This document shows positions 9,431-21,200 of a stretch of 64,000 bases of DNA, piece by piece. The stretch lies in assembly GCA_035079385.1 (NCBI GenBank), contig JAVHKY010000025.1:14544501-14608500 (forward strand), in the 5' to 3' direction. This DNA is from Aspidiotus rigidus. Taxonomy: Eukaryota > Arthropoda > Insecta > Hemiptera > Diaspididae. The position numbers and the translations under genes were made by a program. Below the pieces are notes generated by a model. It did no database searches. It was given only the letters and a program-made list of their open reading frames with translations, and was not told the origin of the DNA. Within the stretch, counting starts at the first letter, position 1. Each line of letters begins with the position of its first letter.

Positions 9431-12217
9431 ATCTCGTTTCCCACATCATTCATGAATGTCTCCGCCAATCAGTGTTGCTAGATGTGGCGATTTTCGAATC
9501 CGCCTGACGAGAAAGAAAAATTCTGCAGTTGGCGACTGATGACACTGTCGGCTATTTCTAAACATTTCTAGCGACAGAATGTGGCACAAATTTACATTTC
9601 CGAAACTGTTCTATTGCGCTCCGGAATCGGTTTATTACGCTTTGGTTCCGGAGTGTAATGAAAAGGATGCTCCTAGAGTACGGATTTTCGCGTTTATTAT
9701 CTGTGGGACCACTGGTCTATATGAAGCGAGAACTGGTAGCGATTCTTGTCGATTTCCAACTACTGCTTTGACGACCTGACACCGAAAAAGGTTGGCAAGA
9801 CTGCCGCCAGTATCGGTGATGGTGGTGATCCCATCGCTAGTTTTTCTTCCTGGCTTAGAATTGGTTATTGAATCGGACCCGCAGTGGAATGTTTCGCGGT
9901 AGGTAGGTAAATATTCTTCCGGTGGGGGGAGGGGAGAGAGGGTAGATGAATTTATACAAAAACATACAATTTATGTATAAATGTACTATTGCAGAAGAAA
10001 GTATGAAGTTATTGCATTCAGACCTTCTCTAAAGTTCAAATTCATCTCGCCTGAGCAATCGCTCTGGTGCAGGGGCGATCCCCCCTCTCCAAAGGGTGAA
10101 AGATTCAGAAAAATTGATTCGTATAGTCACTACAGAAGATTTTGCGTTCTACATCTCCTTCCCCTCTCATATCGATCTCGGAGCACTCCTCTTCCATTTC
10201 TCATCGACAAAAGTCTTCAACAAAAATGAATTTCCAACACATCTTCTAGTAAGATATGATAAACTAGTCCGATAGATCATAACTATAGGTTAATGTTTCG
10301 AAAACTTCGGCCGTTACCTTCTTTTCCCAGGTTCCTCCAGTAATTAAATATAGTCAATATTAAAATCTAGAATGAGTAATTTGAATTTTTATTGCCGCGT
10401 TGTTTTGTATTTCTACGTCTTATTCTGCTATTATACGCTCGTGTGCTGCTAGCGAGCAAAATATTATGTAAGTGATGACCTTATTGCGGTGAAAATAACA
10501 GAAGTCGTCAAAGATCGGAACCAGCGAGTCCAATAGGTGCGCTACACTTCTGACTCTGACGGAATCACCTACGATCGTCAAAAAAAAACCTTTCTATCGC
10601 GTGTAAGATCTCGGATAACATTATCTAAACGCTAATTTTACAAACTGAAAATCACGTTTTTAATTACGGTACGTTACGAGCTGCACAAGATTTTAACGTC
10701 GTGATATACACGATGTTCTTCTTTGTAAATGTTGAAAAGTAAATATGTTAAGCGGATTTATGAATGAAAACGAACGAAAAAAAGTTTGAAGGTACGTAGC
10801 CAGTTCGATCTAACGTGTTTTGGAATTTTCCTAAACACGAGAATCTCCCACTAAATGGTGACGAAGAACAGAATTGACGACCCAATTCCTACAAATAGGC
10901 CTACTTACTAGATTTGCACGACAGATGATCATAAAAAGAGAATACCGGTAGGAAGATGAAAACTTACTAATAGAAGAAGAAAAATTAACAATGGCAGTTT
11001 GAATGACGATATTCTACTAAGCCTTTGTCGTACGTATATCACCCTATTTTTGCGGGTTATCAAAAATCACCAGAGTATAACCCATTACCTATTTTATGGT
11101 AGATGTTCAAGACATAAAATTTGGATAGCCATCAAGAGAACTGTTCTGATTATCATCTACGAAAAGAGTTATTGGTGCTCTCGTTATACTGCATTCAATG
11201 GTAATGAAAGACAAAGAGAAGAGGGAAAATGAATTTTTTAATCACCGTGCTCACAAATATTTTCAGCTTTTCTAGATAAATGAAAATTTTTTCTTTTTCT
11301 GTAACTCCCCTGGGTCGTAAGGAAAATCGGTAGGTACTATACGTGTAAAAATTGTAAATTTTCATATTCTGCGAAAATTGTGTGATCCTATTTCAAATCG
11401 ATGATTTTACAAAAGTCGGTAAAATTTGAGAAAGAAAATTCACACGATGTAAGAGACAAATAAGAAACAGAGAATATCAAAACATACGAAACATTTTATG
11501 AGATAGGCCTAAAAAAAAAGAGGAAGAGGAAGTTAGAAGAATCGAAGGTCTGTAATTCGTTGAAAATCACTATTTTTGACTCTAAGCACTTACAGTCACG
11601 GTTTAGGATCTGTTCCCAACTTTATGCTATCAATCTCTTGGAACTCCATGCAGAACGGATTTACGTCGTCCAAATTTCCCAAGAACAAAATTCATTTATC
11701 AAGGTTTCCTCCGTGTGCGACCATATTGGTGTGTTATAATCGCGGTTGGTCGGCTGATTCCACGATTTTTTCAGATTAAATAATTTACGAGAAATTTATG
11801 TAAATCCATCTATGAAGTTGTTGCTGAATTGTTCAATGCCTCGCGACTTCATAATGCGTTGATTAATTCGAGTAAATACGAGTATATAATAATCGTCCAT
11901 CTGGTCTAGGTACCGGTAATAAGATTGCCTACGCACTCGCCGTTTTAAAAATCGATAAACGGTCGAGTGATACCTGGTTTTGTTGCGTGCATAAAGAAAG
12001 AAGAAATTTTCGATACGCGAATATGATTTTAAGAAATGATATCGATGTACACACGGTCTGCTGTAGGATATACTAGAAAACGATACCATCACGATTTTTC
12101 ATTTCTGCTCGTGTAACCGTTTACGATATGTTTGGTAGTTTATTAATTAATAATAGGTAAGAAATTATATAATAACGGTAGACGAACTTTAGAAATATAT
12201 TTTCTTAAAAATTACAG
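9431..12217. other. Unassigned region upstream of the ZP gene's first visible exon
   Basis: No confident exon, RNA or repeat is seen. The ZP gene needs an upstream exon supplying a signal peptide, because the exon at 12218 starts with an acceptor site and has no secretory leader. That exon may lie here or further upstream, but I could not identify it. Confidence 0.4.
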
Positions 12218-15200
12218 AATGGTATCTGCGAAAAAAGATTATCTTCTGGAGTGGAACCACATCACGATGAGGACTTACAAATGGACAACAACGCCCTGTC
12301 GGTGTTCATGCCAACTCGACGACTCCGACAAATTCCGCCTCAGGATAATAACGAGGTATCCGCCACTGCATCTACGTCAGTCGTCCAAATAGAAAAATTG
12401 GATGTCAATTGCGAGCTGAATCAAGGCCGCATTTTAGTCACTATACAGTTCCTACAACCATACAATGGTGTTATTTACAGCAAAGGATTTAGGAATGATC
12501 CTAAATGCAAGTAAGTTCCAAGATGAAACGAAGTTTCAAATCTATAATGATGAGCAATCATGAAGTATCAAATTTTTATTTTACGAAAAAAAAAAAAAAA
12601 AAAAAATTAGAAGCCATTGCAGACGTTGCAATGGCAGCGGGGAACCCGCAATTCCTTAACTCGACCTCTCAGGTGGTGTGGAACTGAGTTGATAATCTTG
12701 TCATATAATTCAAATCGAAATTATCATTCTACATTCCCTCCTATCATATATAGCTCGAGAGTCGAAATTCTTCCAAGTCCCCCTTCTATCATATATAGCT
12801 CGAAAGTCACGATTCTTCCAAGTCCCCCTCCTATCATATATATCTCAAGACTTGAAATTCTTCTAAGTCCCCTTTCTATCATATATAGCTCAAGACTCGA
12901 AATTCTTCTAAGTCCCCCGCCTATCATATATAGCTCGAGTCTCAAAATTTTTCCAAGTTTTTGGTTGGACGGCGGAAGGCGGACGGTAGTTCGAAAGTCA
13001 AAATTTTTCCAAGTCCCCCCCCCCCTATTATATATAGCTCGAGACTTGAAATTCTTCTAAGTCCCCCTCCTATCATATATAGCTCGAGACTTGAAATTCT
13101 TCCAAGTCCCCCTCCTATCATAGATAGCTCGAGTCTCAAAATTTTTCCAAGTTTTTGGTTGGACGGCGGACGGTAGCTCGAAAGTCAAAATTCTTCCAAG
13201 TCCCCCCCCCCCCTATTATATATAGCTCGAGACTTGAAATTCTTCTAAGTCCCCTTTCGGGAAAATGTGGGCCTAGAAAATTCCCTCAGCTAGAGTGCGC
13301 GTAAAAGTGGAAGCGTGCGAAGTTTAAAAGAAATAAATTTCACAAATTAATCTACAGACAAATTTAATGATTTAATAGAAAATTACAAATTCGGATCGAG
13401 TTGTTGAGTCTGGCGGAGTCCTTTGAATCATGGCGTACCTGACGGACAGAGGAAAAATACACTATCCGTCAGTCCCATAGAGAGTGAGGAAACGATTTGT
13501 AATAATATAACGAGCAAGACGAAGATTGAGGGAGAGAGTCGAACCAGAATAATTCGTAGACTATAAAGATCGAAGAAGTACTCACTTGATTTGCCGTTGC
13601 AGGAACGAGGAAAAACGTGTTCACGGAATTTTCGTCCGACATTTCGTTCAGGTTTTTTGTTCAGTTTCTCAGTTACAAAATCTTCGTAATCGAGAAAGCT
13701 TCGCATAAAGCAAACTTGATAAAATTTCCATGACAGTTCATTGACCTTGGCCTTGATATTCGACTACGAGTCGAAGTCGATAAAATCGTGCAATTTGCAA
13801 AATGCAAGATCATATATAGCTCGAGACTCGAAATTCTTCTAAGTCCCCCTCCTATCATATATAGCTCGAGACTTGAAATTCTTCTAAGTCCCCCTTCTAT
13901 CATATATAGCTCGAGACTTGAAATTCTTCTAAGTCCCCCTCCTATCATATATAGCTCGAGACTTGAAATTCTTCTAAGTCCCCCTCCTATCATATATAGC
14001 TCGAGACTTGAAATTCTTCTAAGTCCCCCTCCTATCATATATAGCTCGAGACTCGAAATTCTTCTAAGTCCCGTAACCTAACCTAACCTGCGGACGCGGA
14101 CGTTTTCTGAGGATGTAATCTCCTAACAAAATGGATAGCGGGTTCCCCGCTAAAAAAAAAAAAACTCGCAGCCCACACAGTGAGCTGCTCGGGATTGCCT
14201 TCATTAACTGTGTTAATTGAGGCAAACAGGGAACCTGTTTTATCGGAGTAATCATGTGAGTGTCACTTTTTGCTATTTGTCGTCTCAAGTAGAGTGAACT
14301 TTGTTCCTCACCACCTTGAGATCTCTTCTCATTAGGTCAAGTTCTAGGCGCGTTTTTTTTTTAGTGGTTTCCCCTGTAGGCCTAATCCACTTCCGGAAAT
14401 CTGATGACGTCACAATTTGATGACGTCATAATCTGATGACGTCACGCGATCTAATGACGCTACGATCTGGTGGCGTCACGATGGAGATCTGTGACGTCAC
14501 GATCATCGTGCCATCACTATCTGATGACGTCACAGAGCTAGTAAAACCACTAATACAGACCTCCTAGACCTATACTATAAAGGAAGCCTAAGACTGTTAG
14601 AAAGTTCACAACAGAAGTCGCGCAGAGAATGAAGACTTTATTAGTTTAAAATAACAGCTTAAGCGCCTAGTAAAAGCTATGAAGTTTAATAAGTAAGTAA
14701 CCAGTAGTTTCTGGTATATTTATGATGTTTGCGCTTGCTGACTGCAGGTCTAGAAAACCTGAATATTCCAACACTTCCCCGCAGGTTGTACTGGACCTGT
14801 GGTGTTATACAGATAAGTACATTACATTTGATACTTGGATAATTTACAAGTCTTCTTAATTGCGAATTTACATTTTAATTACATCTAGAGGAAAAGACAT
14901 GTTTGCCAAAAACCTCTGAGGAAAAATAATTCTAGACTAGTAGAGAGGAAAAGGTACTTCACCGCTAAAAACCTCTTGTCTAGACTTTAGTTTACAGTTT
15001 GTCACAGCATTCGCTGGTTGTGATTAGCGTTATGCGTAGGCGCTATGTAATTTGTGACGCGCTAATTATGGTGTTTTGAATAATATACTGATAACAACGA
15101 TAAGTACTGTGTTTATATTGAATAAATATTATAAAGATCCAACTTCTATAAAGATAGTAATTTCACCATATTTCTTCTTTAATTCGAATCTTCCGATATC

Positions 15201-18200
15201 GTTTTCTCATCAAGAATGCGTTGGACCTGAAACTATTAATGTTTAGGCATTACCATTCGGAGCCCAAGGTCGTTTCTAAATTTTGTGAATTTGAACGCTG
15301 TCAATGATTTCGTGAAAATATCGGCACTATTATTATCGGTATCAATACGCTGTAAGACAATAGTTTTATCAATTTCGTCTCGAACAAAAAATTGTTTCGT
15401 ACATAACTGTCTAGTTCCTTTGAAGTTTGCAGGATTTTTAACTATGTCGATACAGCCTTGATTATCTTCAAAGATCAATGTTGGATTATCTAATTTTAAT
15501 CCTAAGGCTTCTAATAATTGTCTTATCCAGATTATGTCTCTCGTTAAATCACATACAGCGTAGAATTCAGCTATCATTGTACTCAATGCTACAGTGGCCT
15601 GCCTACGCGAGGTCCACGATACCGAGTTACCGAACAACATGACTAACGTTCCTGTAGTGGAATGAGCTTCCGCATCATTCGTAGCAAAACTAGCATCGGC
15701 AAATCCTATCATTGGTTGCGATCTAGGAGTTAATAGGTATTTTCTTCCTCTAGTAGTGTTCTTTGCGAAAGAGAGGAGAGGCGCGATTGCGTTATCACGA
15801 GTGAATATGAGTTTTAAATCTAAAGTTCCTTTGACATAACGTAATACTCTTTTAATCAATTTCCATAACTTTTCACTCGGTTTTGCCTGAAATCTACTTA
15901 GAAGACAAACGCTGTAACATAAATCGGGTCGTGTACATAACATAGCGTACATGAGACTTCCTATTGCATTTCTACACGGATACCTTGTTTCAGTTTCACT
16001 ACCCTCGTTAATCAAGTCTAATACAGGTATTTTTACTTCAAGAGGAGTAGCTATCGGTTTACAATCGCTCATCTTGAACTTTTCTAAAATCTTTTGTAGG
16101 TATGATCGTTGGTGAAGAGCTAGCTTACCGTTTTCTCGCTCGAAACTGATACCGAGATAGTAATGAAGTGGTTCCGTATCGGATATTTCTATTGTTTCGC
16201 GAAGTTTGGTCATGAGAGCTTGAATATCATTCTTATTTCGAGTGATGAACAAAATATCGTCAACAAATAGGAGAATAAAGAAATTGTTAGCTAAGCCATT
16301 CGAATGACGGTAGTAGACACAATAATCGGATAATGAATTTTTAAAACCTAACTCTAGTAGACGCTTATGAAGTTTTTTATTCCAGCATCGTGGTGATTGT
16401 TTGAGTCCGTACAGACTCTTCAGAAGCTTACAAACCTTGTTTCCCGAGTACTTGATTCCTTGCGGAACACGCATATAAATTTCTTCTTCCAAATCCGCTT
16501 GAAGAAATGCTGATACTACATCGCATTGTTCTATTACCATATCAAAATTGACTGCTATCGCCAGCAGGATTCTCAAACTCAACATCTTGGCAACTGGAGC
16601 AAAGGTTTCCTGAAAATCAACTCCTGGTTCCTGACTAAAACCCTTCGCAACAAGTCGAGCTTTGTAACGAGCTACTTCCCCGTTTTTGTTGCGTTTTATT
16701 CTAAAGGTATAGCGACAATCTACTATGTTTCTATTATTTGGTTTTTCAACTAGAACCCAAGTTTTATTTCTTTTTAATGCCTGTAGTTCATTTTCGACAG
16801 CTTCATACCATTTATTCTTGTCAGGAAAATTCGCGATATCATCATAACTTTTTGGCTCATCGTCGTTTTGCACTAAGAGTATGTTTGGGTTTGCTAATTG
16901 ATACTCAGTTATTAAGAAGTCAAGTTCGCTACATTGCGGTATGTTTTCGTTATCAAGACTACCAGAATGATTTGTTATCGTAATTCCATGACTCTTTCTT
17001 ACCTTTTTTATAGGCCGAAGTTCACTACGTGCGTAGTTATGATCAGTCCATGCGGGCTGAGTAGGAGCCTTCCGGCGTCCTTTAATAATGGCTGAGTTAC
17101 AACGATTTTCGTCACATTCATAATCAGTAGCTGATTCAGATTTTACATTTTTATTAGGTATGCTTTGGTTTGCTAACGAATCTATATTTCTACTTGTACT
17201 TGGTTTTGGAGCATTGATAGTATTTGACGTACTAGGCTTAGAAAGGTTTTTACTACATTCAGGTAGTGAGTTTCTTAGATCTGTTATTTTGTCTAACGGC
17301 CCTACGGCACACGTTACATCGTTCATAGGCGACAAGAGAATATCATTCAATGATTTATGAGAATAATAGTTACCAAGAGCTTTTAAAGCTCGCTCATTAG
17401 GTGACAGATCTTTAAACATGATTTGCGGTTCAAATCTGACATCGCGTACGTCTAATAATCTACAATCACTTAATCTCAACAGTTTGAAACCAAAAGGAAT
17501 GTAACCTAAAAATATACTTTTATCACTTCTTGAATCTACTGCTCCATCATTTAAAGTTTTCGCAAAAGCAATACAGCCAAAAGGTTGAAGACGTTCATAG
17601 TTGCATTTTTGACCCGTTAATTTTTCAAAAGGTGTAATACCGTTAGTTAAGGCTTTGGTTGGACTTCGATTTATCATATACACAGCGTAGAGAGCTGCAT
17701 AGCCCCAAAATGTTTCAGGAAGACCTGAGTCAAATAATAGAGCTCTAACTCTTTCTGAAATTGTTCTGTTCATACGTTCGGCTATACCACATAGAGCTGG
17801 GGTATCTCGTATAGTTGTTTTATAGTCAGTTCCTTGACTCCTCATAAAGCACTTGAACTGGTCAGATAAAAACTCGCCAGCATTATCACAGTATAAGTAG
17901 CCTATTCCCTGTTTTTCATACATTAATTTCATACGGTTGAGATAATATTCAAAGTTTCCCAAAGTTTCAGATTTACGTTTCAAAACAAATAAATTCACGA
18001 AGTGAGAGCTTTCTTCAATAAAGGTTAGATAATATTTTTCGCCAAGAAATGTTCGTACGGGGTATTCTTTAATATCTGAATGAACACACTCTAATACTTT
18101 TTCTGATCGAGGTCTTTCTTTAACTTTGTTCAGTGGTTGCCTAGTTTGCTTAGCCTTCATACAAACTTCACAGATTTTATTGACGTTTATTTTTAATTCA

Positions 18201-21200
18201 GGAAAAAGTTGTTTCAAATAGGCGTAGTTCAGGTGTGCAAATTTTCGGTGTAAATCTTCAGCATACGCTTCACCAGTAAGAGCTAATACTAAAGGGTTAG
18301 TAACATAAACCTTGAACCGATATTTGTATAACGAGTCATTGATGGTATCACCTATTGCGATTATAGTTTCATTTTTTGTTTTTTGGTCCTTTAAATATAA
18401 GTAGGCTTTGAAAAACTCTATTTTGTGTTGAATATTGCTAAATTGTAAAAGCGGAATTGGTAAAATATTGCAGCGGCCATTCGGCGCATAATAAGCATTT
18501 TCGAACGTGAGCTTATAGCCTTGATCAGTTTCTACGTACAAAGTTCCTATCTTAGTAGCGGTAATCATAGAGCCTTTTTCATATTGACCTATATTAACTG
18601 GAGGATCAAGAATTTTCGCATCTGAGAGTAAACCGTCATCAATTACGACAAAACGATTAGCACCGCTATCATTATAAAAGGGAACCTCTACAGCATATTT
18701 TGATACCTGTTTAGACCTATCGTTTGATATTTTTGTAGCTAACATACCTATCATTCCGAAATCATCGGTATTAATTGCGTTCGCGTTTGAATTGCAATAA
18801 ATTAAATTCGATTGCGGTGAATTCGAATTTCCACCTTGATTTCCACTATTCCAACTTTGCTGACCATTATTTCGAGAACCATTACCACCATTTCTCTCGC
18901 GATGTTTCTTTAGTCGATCACAATTTTTGTAGTCGTGGGAACCAACAGCTTTACAATACGTACAGTAGAGCCGATTACCATTTATTGACCCTCGACCATC
19001 ACGATTACCATTCATGAACCCTCGACTACCACTTATTGAACCTCTTCTTGCATTTCCGCGTCGCTGGAAGTATGGTTGACGTTGGAAAGTTCGTTTGTAA
19101 CCATTAAATCGTCGTCCGAATTTCCGACTTGGCCGCGTCTAATTTGGAAATTTCCTCCGCCACTTCTTTCGTTGCTTGACCCGGGTATTGCAAGTACAGT
19201 TGCGTTATTGTTTTGAGTACGTACTTTTAGACTATGATTTTTCAGCTTGATTTTAACCTGCTCGTAGGTCAAATCCTCTTTGGCACATGGTTAAGGCTGT
19301 CACTGCTTGGTCGTATTCGGTAGGCATTGAAAGAAGGAGGATAGATGAAATGAATTGCTCGTCTCCCAGTTCGACTCCAGCCAATTTTAATTCTGCTATG
19401 ACATTGTCCATCCTTTCAAAATGTTGCTCTACCTTATCTCCCGGATTCATCTTTAGCTTTAACAATCGGTCTAATAAATGCGTCTGGTTTGCAGCAGTTC
19501 TATTCTCGTATGCACTTTTCAATTCGTGCCACATGGATTTCGCGGTCGTGGAATCTTTGATGACATTTATCGCGTAGGCTGTTAAATGTTTAACGATAAT
19601 ACCCATTGCCTTCTTGTCCGCTTTAAGATATTTAGTCATACTTTCTTCGTAGGCTTCTTGAGCAATGGAGTACTCAGCGCGTAATTGCTCAAATTCAATA
19701 TTATTTTCAGTTCCAGAGGTAGGAGGCACCGGACAAATCGGAGGGTTTTCGAATATTGCGCACTCACAGTCTTTCGAGCGTAGAAGCGTAACTATACGGA
19801 ATTCCCATTCTGCGAAGTATTCGGAAGATGAACCAAGTGGGTTTAGAGCCAATTTTGAGTGGTCCGACATGTTCACAAACGAACGCCCGAAATCAACGAA
19901 ATACGAAAGTTTTTTCTTTTTTTTTTTAAATCGCGTATCACAATTAAATAGAGAACGCCGAAATAATTTCTTTTATAAAATTTTTAATAAAAGACGATAT
20001 TGAAAGAAAACTTTTTAAGTCGAAAGAATTCTAGGTTGGAGCTTCTGGGCCCATAACCTGTTAGAAAGTTCACAACAGAAGTCGCGCAGAGAATGAAGAC
20101 TTTATTAGTTTAAAATAACAGCTTAAGCGCCTAGTAAAAGCTATGAAGTTTAATAAGTAAGTAACCAGTAGTTTCTGGTATATTTATGATGTTTGCGCTT
20201 GCTGACTGCAGGTCTAGAAAACCTGAATATAGTACAGAACTAGGACAAACTGCTAGTATAAGCTATTGATAAAGATCTTGTAAGCTTATGGTATGAAGGA
20301 TGCCTAGACCTAGTATAAAGGGGACTTGGACCTAGTATACGCCTAGTATAATACGTAGTATAAACCTAGTATAATATACTGCATGAAGCAGAGAGACCGA
20401 GTATAAACGGAGGCTTGGACCTAGTATACGCCTAGTATAATACGTAGTATAAACCTAGTATAATATACTGCATGAAGCAAAGAGGATAAGAAGGATGCCT
20501 AGACCTAGTATAAAGGGGACTTGGACCTAGTATACGCCTAGTATAATACGTAGTATAAACCTAGTATAATATACTGCATGAAGCAAAGAGGATAAGTCCC
20601 CCTCCTATCACTTCATCAAAATTTTTCTAAGTCCCTTTTTCTTGCCGGACGGCGCCCGGCGGCCGTCATTTTCCTTCAGTTTACCCCCCGATAAAACAGG
20701 TTCCCTGTTAAAAAGACGGCTTCCTTAACGATGTTAAACAAGGAACGCGGGGAACCTGTTCTATGGGTTGAAAAATAATAGTATATGACATGACACGCAT
20801 TGTTAATTGAGACAAACAGGGAACCTGTTTTATGGTAGTGTCACTCCTATACGGCTTGAACTTTCTTTCTCACCACCTTCATATTTTTTCCTCATGAGGT
20901 CAAGTTGTAGGTGCATTTTTTTCAGTGGTTTCCCAAGTAGGCCTAATCCACTTTAACGTCCAAAGCTTTTCCAAGTCCACTTTCTATTTGATAGAGCTTG
21001 GCCACCCCTATCATGTACAGCTCGAAATTTTTCGAAGTCTTCCCCTCCATCATGCACAGCTCGGAAGTAGAAATTTTTCTAGGTAACGCTCATATATAAA
21101 TTTGTCTGCACCTGAAGAAGGTAGCAATGCTATCAAACGTAACCAATTGACTGAGCCTGTTCAATGAGCCAGATACGCAAAGCTTCAAACACCATAAGAC

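Larger units (their letters stand above)
14595..20230 (-). mobile_element. Ty1/copia LTR retrotransposon, nearly complete, antisense in ZP intron
   Basis: Two LTRs identical over 172 bp flank an internal region with a tRNA-iMet-type primer-binding site, gag, a 1259-codon pol and a polypurine tract (minus strand of 14774-14782). The element runs right to left. Order in pol is zinc knuckle, protease, integrase, RT, RNase H, as in copia. Identical LTRs indicate a recent insertion. No target-site duplication is seen: the 5' LTR (right end) lacks its first 7 bases and the flanks differ. Two frameshifts break gag, but pol is open throughout. Confidence 0.95.

Noticed and set aside
12617..13176. Several 65-147 codon frames on both strands
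   Set aside because: Produced by the 45-bp satellite, whose length is a multiple of three; no start context or homologs.
13810..14072. Possible CRISPR-like direct repeat array
   Set aside because: Units are contiguous without unique spacers and the DNA is eukaryotic; it is a minisatellite.
20045..20058. Possible tRNA-Met fragment or gene
   Set aside because: Only the anticodon arm is present, exactly next to an LTR; it is the retrotransposon primer-binding site.
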